A DNA stretch of 64,000 bases from Ectobius pallidus (GCA_964059195.1 CAXKWD010000006.1:135096039-135160038), one strand, 5' to 3'; numbered from the stretch's first letter, positions 46,960 to 57,560 are shown. The notes: a model not told the origin generated them from the letters alone. Program-made: numbers and translations.

Positions 46960-47175
46960 ACCTTAGCGATAATTTGCTTTTTAAAAAACATGTAACCGTT
47001 AATTGGTCGTTACTTCCTTACCGGTCAACCGATTTAAAAAAAATTATAGGGTTTCTCCTGTGTACTTTTAAGTGTATATACGAAGTTTCATAATTTTATG
47101 ATGCCTAGGCCTATTCGAAATATCGCTCGTACAGGCACACGGACGGAGAGCTATTTTTCCCGTTCACCTAGTAGT
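46960..47175 (+). repeat. dispersed repeat fragment
   Basis: GTCAACCGATTTAAAAAAAA, GAAGTTTCATAATTTTATGA and GCACACGGACGGAGAGC have the same sort of wording (primer-like CGGACGGA, TGAAACTT-type phrases) as the composite repeat at 11.9 kb, but cannot be aligned over length. Confidence 0.35.
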
Positions 47176-48200
47176 CTTAGAAAGTAGCCTACTATTCTGG
47201 CAATAAATAAAATTATTGTACGTTTTAAGATCACAGTTTAAACCGTATTTCCCTGCCTCACGTCGTCAAATTGCACGACTCAACTCACCATTGTTTTTAA
47301 GGAGCTATATTTTCTAAATAGTAAGAAGTCATTTTAAAGTGTTAAATAAAAGTATGAGAAAATTTTACCTCAAATTAATGAGGCTAGATTTAGTTGTGAT
47401 AGCAATAATCTGTTTAACAGATATTCTGTTTAACTTTGCTTATTTATGATAATGTATTTTTTATTATATTTAACAGACAAGTGGAGTAACATATTATGAG
47501 GATGTGTCTGCTGTCGCAAATGCATAATATAGCAATGTGTTTCAATAATGAATTGCCATCCTGCAGATAGACAAGGCAAGGGTTGTAACTGACAAGCTGG
47601 TGTTTAATGGCTACAGTGTTCAACTGGAGGATCCTGTTTAAATCAATGCTTGAACATTCTGTACCAGTTCCAGTTTTACGTACATCCCTTACCTGTGACG
47701 TTATAAATATCACACACGAGCCGAAACTGTAACTGTAATTAATTTCGCAGTACTTTATTGTTTTATTTATTGTGAAATTGGGAATGGTGAGAAAGTAGTT
47801 CATCTAACTGTTAACAGAGGGCAGCATCTCCTCTATCTTACAGATTTTTCTCTTCTTCCATTACTATTCCCATTTTCGCAGTAAATAAAATAAATGATAG
47901 GCCACTCCGGAATTAGATGTAGCGGGTTCTAGGTAGAGTAGTGTAATGGTGCATCCACATTACTCGTGTTTGATGCTTGCGCAGTGTTGCCAACCAAATG
48001 TTTCGGTAGTTCTATCGAAATTTATATAACCAAGTTTGAGGCAACCGACTATGAGACAATTCTCAGGGAGAGAGCTCGGATTTCCTGGAGCGCCGTATTA
48101 GGTGAATACAGGATCGGAGACTCTACTTCCATCGCGACAGCAGACAGATATAGAGCTCTGGGCTTTTGTAGTTTTTCCTCCTGCCACTTGAGCGCGCTGC
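47176..48200. other. no clear gene
   Basis: A minus-strand 119-codon frame at 47444-47803 looks like chance in AT-rich DNA. On the plus strand near 47564-47640 the short phrase DKARVVTDKLVFNGYSVQLE is faintly like LINE ORF1 tails; not called. GCGCAGTGTTGCCAAC at 47980 precedes the SAP/YqaJ gene. Confidence 0.4.
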
Positions 48201-48222
48201 TCTCCACATTCAGGTATTGTCA

Positions 48223-48232
48223 ACTTCCGGTT
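48223..48232 (+). promoter_or_regulatory. ETS-type promoter site of the SAP/YqaJ gene
   Basis: ACTTCCGGTT, the reverse complement of an ETS/GABP-type site, lies 25 bp before the start codon at 48257. The identical ten bases occur upstream of the THAP frame. The preceding 60 bp (GAGCGCGCTGCTCTCC) is GC-richer than the surroundings, as near a promoter. Confidence 0.45.
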
Positions 48233-48256
48233 TCCTCATTCTTGTGTGTTTTCAAT

Positions 48257-48976
48257 ATGAGTTCGGGACGGTTCGCCAATTTTACAGTGAAGGAGTTAAA
48301 AAGGATGTTATCTGAAGATGGTGTAACAAATATTTCATAGTTAACAAAGCAAGAGTTGATTGCAAGGTGAGAAATCAAAGCTACCTGTCTTCTGAAACGT
48401 TCGCTAACTGTTCTAATATGGTGCAATATGCCTGCGTCTCAAATATTTTTGTATACTGTTGCACGATTTATTTTCATGTTTTTTTTTACAAATATGCATG
48501 AACTTTTTCGTATCATAACTTATTGAACACACAGTCTAATATACGACGCTGTTTGTTTTGGTTACAGGTTGCTCAGGCGAGAGAAAAATCCGGATAGGAA
48601 CTTTGCCTTATTCGAAGTTGAGGTTATAGAATCAGAAAGTACCCACGACTTTCCTTCGACAAATTTCTTCAAGACAAATTCATTAAAGAAAGAACGGTTT
48701 ATACTTTTTGAGGAAGACTCCATAACCACTTGGTTCGAAAAGCATAGGGCAAGCAGCAGTATGAAAGCTGACCGGACTCTAGCAATTAGAAAATTCATCA
48801 AGTTCAAGTTAGTGAATAAGAAACATTATGCACAAGTACAGGCACAGATGTTACTGACAAATATTCACAGGTGCGACTTTGTTATTTGGACTAAGAAGGG
48901 CATCATTATTCAACACATAAAATTTAACAAAACATTTTCTGATGGGCTACTTCATAATGTAGATGTTTATTATTAA
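48257..48976 (+). pseudogene. SAP-domain / YqaJ nuclease gene, two exons, one nonsense codon
   Basis: Exon 1 (48257-48366) starts MSSGRFANFTVKELKRML and resumes after a stop as LTKQELIAR, a helix-loop-helix pattern like a SAP nucleic-acid-binding domain. The donor AAG/GTGAGA and acceptor TTACAG/G define a 201-bp intron (48367-48567), and splicing joins IAR to LLRREKNPDR in frame. Exon 2 (48568-48976) ends with VNKKHYAQVQAQMLLTNI, then CDFVIWTKKGIIIQHI, which resembles the C-terminal half of YqaJ-type viral recombinase/exonuclease domains, including the QxQ motif. The upstream acidic-x-Lys catalytic motif is missing and the protein is short (about 173 residues), so an internal deletion is likely. 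The TAG at 48338-48340 would truncate it after 27 residues. A poly(A) signal follows at 49007. Confidence 0.65.
48367..48567 (+). other. 201-bp intron, GT-AG
   Basis: GTGAGA donor and a TTTTGGTTACAG acceptor. Removal restores a single frame between the SAP-like and YqaJ-like parts. Confidence 0.65.
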
Positions 48977-49006
48977 ACAGTATTTTTGCCTCTTCTGCAA
49001 AATACC

Positions 49007-49012
49007 AATAAA
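49007..49012 (+). terminator. poly(A) signal AATAAA
   Basis: About 30 bp after the stop codon of the SAP/YqaJ gene, the usual spacing for a short 3'UTR. Confidence 0.55.
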
Positions 49013-49052
49013 AATGATTAGTTGTACAGTTGCTATTGTCTTTTGATTTGTT

Positions 49053-49361
49053 TTAAATAAAAATAGCTGAACCACCATGCTTTTTTATGACTACGAAAAA
49101 ATAAGAGGCTACTTTAAAATTTTGAGTATTTGACAAATTTATATTTTCTGGGCTCAGCCAGTGTTCCGCCATCCCAATTACCTCCAAATTATTGTCTGAT
49201 GACATAATACATAACATATCTGATTTACCTAGAAAACCTTGAATGTTAAGATACCTTACATTTACAAAATTAGTGTTATAATTAACTATAGGCCTATTAT
49301 GATTACATTTTTCTTTATCAGGTTTTGATCTACTTGTTACAAGAGTTTCTATTACAGGCAT
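49053..49361 (-). pseudogene. LINE endonuclease-domain fragment
   Basis: The minus strand reads VRYLNIQGFLGKSDMLCIMS, then LEVIGMAEHWLSPENINL and ending KKHGGSAIFI. It resembles the N-terminal half of the apurinic-type endonuclease of LINE ORF2, where the glutamate of the AEHWL motif is the conserved metal-binding residue. The open frame stops right after GGSAIFI and no later endonuclease or reverse-transcriptase motif follows. Because it is a 5' part of ORF2 without the rest, it is a rearranged fragment instead of a standard 5' truncation. It lies tail to tail with the SAP/YqaJ gene. Confidence 0.7.
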
Positions 49362-49750
49362 ACAACAAATCTGGACATTTTCAGATACATTTAAGCTATC
49401 CTTAGGCCCACGCCCACATTCTACTCTAAAAAATCATCAAGCCCGGACCCATGTTTTCCTAAAAATTTGTACCGGTATGTAGTTTGTTTTTTACTCAGTT
49501 ACAATACAGAATGACAATTTTATCGGTTACGGGACAAATTTCGATTGACATTGACATTCTTAAATGACAAAATAAATGACCAAATAAATTGGCAACAAAA
49601 ATTACAATGAAAAGATGAAATACTAATTTTACATGGAAATGAAACTTGATTATGAGCCTAAAAGAGGTTCAGTTGGTCAGGTATACTTATTATTTCATAG
49701 GCTTATATATTTTTCTCAACATCTACTATATCAAAAATATCTTAATCACT

Positions 49751-49966
49751 CTAAACAAACATGAAATACTCGCCAAAACTGCTCAACGGAACATTAAAAT
49801 CTTCTGTGAAGTGACAGCTGCAGACACGAGAATATTGGGAAGGTGTTTTTCCATGGCGTAATTTTATCATCCATTCTTGAAAAACAGCCCTTTCTTTTGG
49901 AAAACTAAGTCCTAAATTTTTGTTTGCAACGGCTGAACAGCCGTAAACATAGCAGTTAATCGGCAT
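49751..49966 (-). CDS. THAP zinc-finger exon or fragment
   Basis: Starting at ATG 49966 the minus strand encodes 71 residues beginning MPINCYVYGC. It has the C2CH pattern of a THAP DNA-binding domain: Cys5, Cys10, Trp32 in FQEWMIKL, then Cys49 and His52 in RVCSCHF. The proline of SFPKERAV is also conserved. The frame is unbroken across the domain, but the terminal AVPTIF-type box is not seen and a stop comes 19 residues after the His. So it is either exon 1 of a spliced gene or a truncated copy. GTATTT after GGCGA (about 49768) is a possible but weak donor; no second exon was found. THAP domains occur in host transcription factors and in P-element-type transposases; nothing here decides between them. 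Confidence 0.65.
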   Translation of the reverse strand: MPINCYVYGCSAVANKNLGLSFPKERAVFQEWMIKLRHGKTPSQYSRVCSCHFTEDFNVPLSSFGEYFMFV

Positions 49967-50026
49967 AATTACTTCCAAAACAAGACACAAGCACAGAACT
50001 GTATTGTAAACACACGCCTCTGAGAT

Positions 50027-50075
50027 AACCGGAAGTGGATAATACCTCATTCTCGGCGGCCATCTTAAAAGCGCA
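50027..50075 (-). promoter_or_regulatory. promoter-like sequence of the THAP frame
   Basis: On the minus strand AAGATGGCCGCCG (50053-50065), close to a YY1 site, is followed by ACTTCCGGTT (50027-50036), an ETS-type site, about 60 bp before the THAP start codon. Both are common near animal transcription start sites. A LINE 3' end begins just upstream at about 50095. Confidence 0.4.
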
Positions 50076-50094
50076 GAGCTCTATAGAATAAAGA

Positions 50095-50290
50095 TGTTAC
50101 TTTCTTACTTACTCAATGGCAATAGACAATTCCTCAGCAAGCTAAAGGAATATTATCTATTTTATGGAACCCAAGGGTTCATTGCCTCAAATCCTACTTC
50201 CCTTAAATCTATCCTAACATTGTCCTCCCACCTACTTCTAGGTCTTCCGAGTGGTCTTTTCCCTTCGGAAAATTTCTCACTCTTTATCAA
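50095..50290 (-). pseudogene. LINE 3' end, in-frame C-terminus
   Basis: The minus strand from 50275 reads EGKRPLGRPRSRWEDNV, RIDLREVGFEAMNPWVP and a stop at 50164-50162. This is the extreme C-terminus of the LINE at 23820-24560, here without frameshifts but missing about 20 codons between EVGF and AMN that the family normally has. The 3'UTR continues to about 50103 and the tail is an AAGT-type repeat (minus sense). It is a 5'-truncated insertion directly upstream of the THAP promoter. Confidence 0.8.
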
Positions 50291-50394
50291 CATTCAACGA
50301 CGGTTTACTTTTAATTACTCTTTTGCCAACCTTCTTATTACGGTTGCCACAGGTTTTGCTTTCATTGCACTGATTACTACGCTATTAGTTTAGA

Positions 50395-51280
50395 ATTCAG
50401 GAAGAGAATGGCTGATAATGACTAAGAACATTGCAATGTTGACCGAACTTCGTTGTAAAGAAAAAAATTAGAGCACTAAATAGGGTGAATAGTTAAATTA
50501 TATTTATTTACTTTGATTGCGTCAAGTGAAACTTGTGTATCAAACTCACATAGACAGTTTATAAAACCGTTCGTCATAGTTGAAAAAGTGAGTTAAGCTC
50601 CCCAGACAATAGATTAGTGACGGCAGACAACAGATTATAGTGAGACTGGTAAAATTCGTAGCATTAACTTCGGACTTTATATTGTACGATTTTATGGCTC
50701 TATCTTATATTTCTCTCGGTGAAATCTATATTCTAAATCCCTTCCAAGCGTTTAACTTACTCTTTTCTACGCGTCTTGTATAGTATTTATTGTTGCTCAA
50801 CATTTCATTTCGTATAGTGGCCATAAAATTTATTTTAATGCGGTGAGCTGTCGTGAATTTTATGGAAGGGATTTATTGAAGAGAAGAGTCTGTGCCAGCA
50901 TGTTTTTACTGTGATCCGGGCTAGCACAGGGCTGCGGGGAAAAAAAATCACTAACCATACGGAAGCAAAAATGCCTTCTGCTCCAAGACTCCCAGATTGA
51001 CACAAACATCTAGGCCTGGGTAGATATAGGGAAAATGTTAGTTATAATTTCATTTTAAGATATTTGGTTTCCCATGCATTTATGGGGCAAATTTATATTT
51101 TAAAAAGTAAGTTGATAATTCGATCTTCTCTACAAACTCTACCCACTCATAATAATATGAATATTCTGCGTATTTTGTTGGTATCATATTGCGCTCTGAA
51201 GAATACTGTCTATGCTTTCAGAAGCCATAATTCAAGTCTTTTGTCTTTTATATAAAAACGAACTGGAATGAAATTCAATA
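50395..51280. other. no gene
   Basis: AT-rich; nothing recognised. Confidence 0.5.
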
Positions 51281-51284
51281 ATCA

Positions 51285-51535
51285 ACAGTCGCATACTTTA
51301 AATCTTAGATATTGGAATTATTCCAAGATATTTATATTAAAAAAATTATACTCAAAAGCAATAGGCTATAAATGATTAAATGCACGTTTAGAAGATTATT
51401 AAAAAGATGCAGTAAAATGAAAAAAAGGGGACAAAAGGGTATTATTGGCATGGTGGATAAATAGGTTAAATAACCTAAACAGGGGATAATGATGCTATAA
51501 AATTGTCTCCATTCTCAACTAGAGACAAAAAAAAA
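51285..51535 (-). repeat. dispersed repeat family C, copy 3
   Basis: Reverse strand aligns with 14880-15190 and 41420-41720 from GTCTCTAGTTGAGAATGG (ending 51525) to TCCAATATCTAAGATTTA (about 51300). Confidence 0.6.
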
Positions 51536-51884
51536 AAAAAAGCGCACTTAACAATCCTACCCCTGGTTATTATTATTAAGCATCCTTACTTAGCTTCACA
51601 ATGTAGATTAATTATTAATACTTTAACAAAGAGTAAGATGCAGTTTCTTTCTTGCCTGTGAAGTTGAGAGGAACGTATGATCTGATTCCCTCTTTCTTGT
51701 TGATGTCGTGGCAACATGGCTCGCTTGTTGTGAGTTTGAGACTCGCTCCGACAGTTTTCAAGTGTCCCCACACTTGACAGGACTACAGGCTATTCAAAGT
51801 CTCGCTGACATGTTAAAGCCGACCTCATAACACACAGCATCTCAATAATCCATACTGCTGTTTTCTTAGATGAGATGTGAAATA

Positions 51885-52276
51885 TAATTTTACTTAAACT
51901 TAATTTAGCTATTGATTATTTTTGACGATCTTAAATAGCTCCGAAAGAATCTTATGGTACACTACACTGACGCAATTGTATTATTTACACAAATATATTA
52001 GTATTTTTAATTGCCGATAAATGCACAAGGTATGCAGTCGACCAAAGAAGTTGCAATTATAAGGACTATGTCATCTCACATAATTTTACTTGAACTTAAT
52101 TTAGCTATTGATTATTATTGACGATCTTAAATAGCTCCGAAAGAATATTATGGTATACTACACTGACGCATTTGTATTATTTACATAAATATATTAGTTT
52201 TTTTAATTGTCGATAAATGCACAAGGTATGCAGTCGACCAAAGAAGTTGCAATTATAATGACTACGTCATCATATA
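51885..52276. repeat. 196-bp tandem duplication
   Basis: Two adjacent units of 196 bp (51885-52080, 52081-52276) differing at roughly a dozen positions. Landmarks TTAGCTATTGATTAT, AAATAGCTCCGAAAGAAT and GCAGTCGACCAAAGAAG recur at constant spacing. A few bases of a third unit follow. No coding signal. Confidence 0.9.
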
Positions 52277-52605
52277 TAATTTCAAATTTCGTATTTGAAT
52301 AATACGATTTATCATTTATATCGTTACTTAACAACTAATAAAAAGAAGAGGAAGAAGAAAGAGAGAGAAGGGGGCGTCATTTTGAAGAGAATGGCATGGA
52401 TGTAAACACTTAGCTTCGATCATTATGCTTAGGGAATTTTCGGCTGTTACTACTTATCTACATAGATTACATTACGGTATAAATTTCACATCATTCGGGT
52501 ACCGGTACGCAATTATGAACAAGTTGTACTCAAAACTGAGTTTAAAATTCACAACTTTTTTATAATTAGAAGTAGATACATGTAGTTTTCGTATTTAAGC
52601 TCAAC
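52277..52605. other. no gene
   Basis: Contains a purine-rich GAAGAGGAAGAAGAAAGAG tract at 52345-52371. Confidence 0.5.
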
Positions 52606-52610
52606 TTGTT

Positions 52611-53270
52611 TTTTATGCTGCTGCAAATAGGTAAACTGGCTTGCATACTGAAATAATAAAAAAAAAAGGAAAGAGGAATGTGTCACAGAACATCAAGCAA
52701 GGAGTATGCTATTAAGACATCGGACAAGGGATTGAAGTACCAGTTAAGTTCACAGGAGTACGATGGGAAGCAAAAAAAGCATTGAAGAAGAAGTTAAGTG
52801 CTCAGTAGTAAGATAGTATTTCGGACTAGAGACTGAAGAACCAATTAAGTACATAGGAGTGCAATAGGACATGATTTTTTGTGCTGCTTCAGATCGATAG
52901 ACTGGCTTGAAAACTGAAATAGAAAGGAAAAGGAATATGTCACAGACTTCGGACATCGAAATCGGAAAGAGATTGAAAAACCAGTTAAGTATACAGGAGT
53001 GCTTCAGGACATCTGACAAGGGAGTGAAGAACCAGTTAAATGCACCGAAGTACGATGGGACACTGGACCAGGGATTGAAGAAAGTACGACAGGACAATTG
53101 AAGAGCCAGTTAAGTGCACCGGAATAGGATGAGACACTGAACCAGGAATTGAAGAACCGGTTAAGTACTCTGGAGTAAGATGAGACATTGGACTAGGGCT
53201 TGAAGAACCAGTTAAGTGCTCTAGAGTAGACACTAGACAGGGATTGAAGAACCAGCTAAGAACACGAGCT
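52611..53270. repeat. degenerate minisatellite, about 51-bp unit
   Basis: Roughly ten imperfect units of the form GATTGAAGAACCAGTTAAGT, GCACCGGAGTA, ATGAGACACTGGACCAG. A longer block (GCTGCTTCAGAT..., ACTGGCTTG, GGAATATGTCACAGA) also recurs at a spacing of about 264 bp (52615 and 52880), so there is a higher-order period. Because 51 is 3 x 17, both strands stay open for long stretches; the minus frames show a recurring EHLTGSS/EYLTGSSIPGS motif. Confidence 0.75.
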
Positions 53271-54325
53271 TGTCTTTTCAAACTCTTGCTTTATTCTTCA
53301 ATTGCGCATTTACTATATTAGCATATACTATATACTAGTAGCAGTATACTTTAAAAGTAGGTACCATAATTCTGTTCAAATTGTAAGGAACTCTTTTCAG
53401 AATTTATGTTTTCTGGCATTATTTGTATAAATTCGTAGTACTTAGTCTGTGTTATTAGTTCTTGTTTAGATACTTTCGTTGGAGGAAAGATTTATTGTTC
53501 TTAATACGTTGTCATGATCATTGTTATTATGCTGCTCTTGAGAACTAGCGCTACTAGAATTTGGATAAAGCAGCACACCAACATTTTTAAATTTTGAATG
53601 TTACCTTGGAGATTATCTAGTTTCCTTCTAGTTTCCCTATACTTCTAACTCCATGTGTTAATGTTTTAAGGCTGTTTCATGTCATTGCTCTAAAGCAAAT
53701 TGAGTAGACTACTTCATAGGCGTATTGATATGACATTAGAAAAATACTGTCCAGAGGTCCATAAAACATATTTTATGAAGGAAGTGATGTTTTTATGCTT
53801 TCTTCTCGGCAGCATTCAGTGACATGTGATGAGAAAGGAGCTTAGGATATGACAATATGTATAACTTCAAATCAGGGGAATAGTGGCATCTGGCGTGGTG
53901 ATCCTTTTTTCTAAATATTCAATTCATTCTGGTGCTGAGGTGGATTTAATAAAATTCCGCACAGCTGGTCCACATATCTGCTGGCAAGCCGGCACCGATC
54001 TTGCAATACTCGACACTTCCCACAGGTTTGTTTCTATTCTCATTGCACTCAAAGTTAACCCTTTTACTCTTAGTCCGAGTTTATTAAATATAGCCTATAC
54101 AAATATTTTTTTCAAGAATAGATTTTCCTCCCCAATTTTTTTTTAGGTGGGATGGGACACAGCACGTAGCGGCTATTTTGTCTTTTGAAAATGTGAGACC
54201 ATTTTAAAATTTAGAAATATACAAATGAAACGACAGGGTATGGAGTGTAAGGACAGGGTATGGAGTGTTTTGTATATTGCAGATTATGATTAATAGATAT
54301 AGGATAGTAAAGGAAACAGATAACC
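53271..54325. other. no gene
   Basis: The open frame at 53883-54146 has no family resemblance. Confidence 0.45.
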
Positions 54326-54329
54326 ATAA

Positions 54330-54580
54330 ACATCCAAACGCTACTGCATTGTGCCACTATAATGTATTGCAGTAGTTGGAAACATGGAAACATATACACA
54401 CACTCCGTGATCCCTTAAAGTATGGTATGAATGGGCATTATTCCCCAAAGCTTCTGTCACCTCCTTGTGGTATTCTCTGACATTCCTCACTCGAATGGTG
54501 ACTATTTTGACGTAAGAATGCTGTTCACATCTTGTCATATCCATATTGCACGGCGCGTGACTCGCAGCTAAATTACCATC
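54330..54580 (-). pseudogene. mariner-like transposase, N-terminal remnant
   Basis: The minus strand reads MDMTRCEQHSYVKIVTIRVR, then REYHKEVTEALGNNAHSYHT, the first helix-turn-helix of a mariner transposase, open for about 88 codons with the upstream in-frame sequence. After YHTL the family-typical continuation is replaced by RDHGVCVYVSMFP, the same replacement seen at 1-215. No catalytic domain follows. Confidence 0.65.
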
Positions 54581-54589
54581 GTCTGTACT

Positions 54590-57420
54590 CGTATAACCGT
54601 ACATCATAATGCTACCAAATTATGTGTCCTTATGTCAGAGATGCCACACTCTCTCATGGCATTAAAAATGTCATGGTACCATCGCATTACTTTGAGAATA
54701 AAAATAGTTGACATTACCTAAGCTCCATACCTCGTATTTTTTATGGGCATGATTCACATATTGAAAAAGAAGCGCAGGGGCTCAAATTCCCCTCTCAAAG
54801 TTATAAAATATGCAGAAATGTATAATTGAGGCAAAATAAAGGCTCCAACGAAGGTATTGGTGTAGTTTCAAATTTGTTAGAAACTATTACTAATATTTTC
54901 CCTATAATTATTAGCATAGTTTCTTTATGTAGGCCTACATTTTAACATCCTAGATAGAAATAAATGATGCTTTTTGAAGACAAAGCATAGGGCTAAGTAT
55001 CGCTTTACATTACCTGTAATTTTACAAGGATGGCCTGCTGAATTACATTTAGATTCCAAGACCTAGGAAGTGAGTTATTAACTACCGTCTAATTCCATTT
55101 TTCCATTCGTCTTTCTTCATACTTTTAGGAGAAACTCACCTTTATCACAGAATTACACTTTTCTCTCGAATACATAATGTGCTTGCTTATGAAGAGAAAC
55201 ATAATCTTCTTCAGACGTGTCTCTCATCCTAGTAGTTTCTGTCACCTCGCGAAAGGGGAAAGGTCACGCATTTATGAAGAAGATCCCGGAATCGTTTAAC
55301 ATCCAACTATCTCGCAGATTAGCCTACTTATCTTCCAGTGATCCACTTTAAGTAATATAGTAAGTGTAAAAAGCAATTCTATTAGCAACGTTAAAAATTA
55401 AATAAATAAACATCAGATCTCCTATAAGATAAACACTCAAAACCTATTTTCCATGATTAGAGGTGATGAAATTTGTGGTTACTGTTTAGTTCATGAATCA
55501 GTGACCATCCAATGTAAGAATATGTGGAATTTAAACCAGTCCCACGTTTCTATCGTCATAATTTTATCTTTTTTTCTACAACTTTTATTTTATCGCACCT
55601 ATGTCCAATTTTATTCTTTGTGTAAATCCACAAGGACAGAACATGAGTCATCTTTATACTTGTAGCTCCCTTGATGGGGGGAAAAAAACATTGAAAACTG
55701 AAATAATATATAAGCTACAAATGAACAAACGAAGGTATGGAAAATAATGTATCTTAGTGTACTGTTATTATGCAATACAATAACCTAGGCCTATGTCATT
55801 CACGCAATACAGTTTTGAAACTATACCGGGATTTAAAAAGCAAGAATTTTATATTGATCATTTTCATATATATCCAGGAAGATACTGAAGTAGAAGATAT
55901 GTTCAAATGCTCAAATGAACATAAATAATCAGAATAGTTGTAATATTAATAAATTCTTAATTAGATGTTTAAATTGGCCTTACTAATATGTATTCAATGT
56001 TTTCATATGTCAAATGTAGATCTACACATCCATACAGAAGAATTTCTACGTTTTTTCTTACATACGTGCACCTAAACGCAAGCAGTTTATTTTTCAAAAA
56101 CTCAGATTTGTTTCGATTTATGGGAAATAACTTCACATAATAGAGCACATGTTATTTTGGTGAAAAATAAGGAAATAGAATTTTAATTTACTATACGAAT
56201 TAGGCAGAATATTATGTGCACTCTCTCTTGAGGAAAGCGAAATAACATTTTCAGCTTCTTTTCTCCATGCCAGGGATTACCATCAGATAACTCCCTTGTA
56301 TCATGCCTCAGAGACCCTCAGATAATTAAATTCTGGTCGTGTAGTGTAAGATTTGTTTAAGAACTTAAGTTGCTGGACTTTGCAAACGAATCAAGATGCC
56401 TAATTGTATCAGTTCCGCAAAATGAACTCCAGGGATTGCTTAAGCGATAAGGGAAAAGAAAAGAAGAAGAGTCACTTTCAGCAGTTTTTGTACTATATAG
56501 AAACTTTGAGCTCTCTTTTTTATACATCCACTTATAAAGTTTTCTTAAAGTAGTACAAGCTGGAAGACAGAGAGACGATCTAATAAAATAGCACACACTC
56601 AAGATGCGGATCATCGCGTAAGAGATAACTTGCTACTCGAGTCTGACAGTGGTAGCTCCTAACTTAATAGTGTATTTGTACAGGGTGTTAGAAAATTAAC
56701 TTCAATAGTACAATATGAAATCATAAGAAATTAATAGACTTACTGAACTTAGAATAGTGTGAGACGAAAATATAGCTTCATTTTTGTTTGTTCAATCATA
56801 AATGGGACAATTGATGACAAAGTTTAGTCTGTTGTCCAACCAAATGGCATTAGATCATTGAAACATGATTGACCGCGGGGATCCTGAACATGGTTACTGT
56901 ATGCCTCTGAGATTAACATGTAAACAACATAAACGATATAAATATACAACATAGAAAATGATCACTTCTCTTGGAGGAATAATCATAAGCTCAAAATTAT
57001 GAACTAGAATATAGATCTCTGTGAAGAATACGAAGGGAGTCCTTTATCGTCGCTTTACTGCCAGAAGGTTGTATGTCGAGTTTCCACTGAAAATGAGTTT
57101 ATGTGCTCATTCAATTCAAACATATGCAAAATATTTTGTACCAAAAGGTTGTATGTTGAAAACCATTAGCACTTAATGTAGATATGTATTACATATGGTT
57201 GTATGCTATTTTTTCCATTATTTCCAGAATCGGAAGGTCGTTTGTTGCGTGTTCAACTTGCTGGCAGAAGTGCACATACGACTTTATGGCAGTAAAACGA
57301 TGTTATTATCCCCATAAGGATGGTACGGACAAGTTCTACGGAGATTCCTTAATGACTGAAAATATTTCTGCGTCCTTATCAGAATAGTACATTATGCAAT
57401 GAACCTATAATGACATTTCG
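54590..57420. other. AT-rich, no gene
   Basis: No supported coding region. A lone CAGGGTG terminus preceded by TA stands at 56681 (CAGGGTGTTAGAAAATTAAC) without a partner. Confidence 0.45.
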
Positions 57421-57429
57421 GTCACGGAA

Positions 57430-57560
57430 ACCATCATTAACGACTGTAGGAGTCGTCATGCTGACCACATCCCCCAAATCCTGCCTTTTGCCTATGGTAG
57501 ATCAAGGAGCGGTAGGGTGGTAGGCGTAGTCCCTCCAGGGATGTAGCGCCACGGAGTTTA
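57430..57560 (+). repeat. dispersed repeat D
   Basis: AAATCCTGCCTTTTGCC, GGTAGATCAAGGAGCGGTAG, GGTGGTAGGCGTAGTCCC and GGGATGTAGCGCCACGG match 16770-16860 and, in part, 44275-44340. Confidence 0.6.

Noticed and set aside
47564..47640. LINE ORF1-like phrase on the plus strand
   Set aside because: Only about 20 residues of faint similarity with flanking stops.
47444..47803. 119-codon minus-strand frame, among the longest in the window
   Set aside because: Low-complexity hydrophobic and Ile/Asn/Tyr-rich content, no domain pattern; likely chance.
47966..48340. 124-codon plus-strand frame starting at 47966
   Set aside because: Only its last 27 codons (from ATG 48257) carry the SAP-like pattern; the upstream part is promoter/5' leader read in frame.
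52750..53097. 115-codon minus-strand frame
   Set aside because: Produced by the 51-bp minisatellite period, not by coding constraint.
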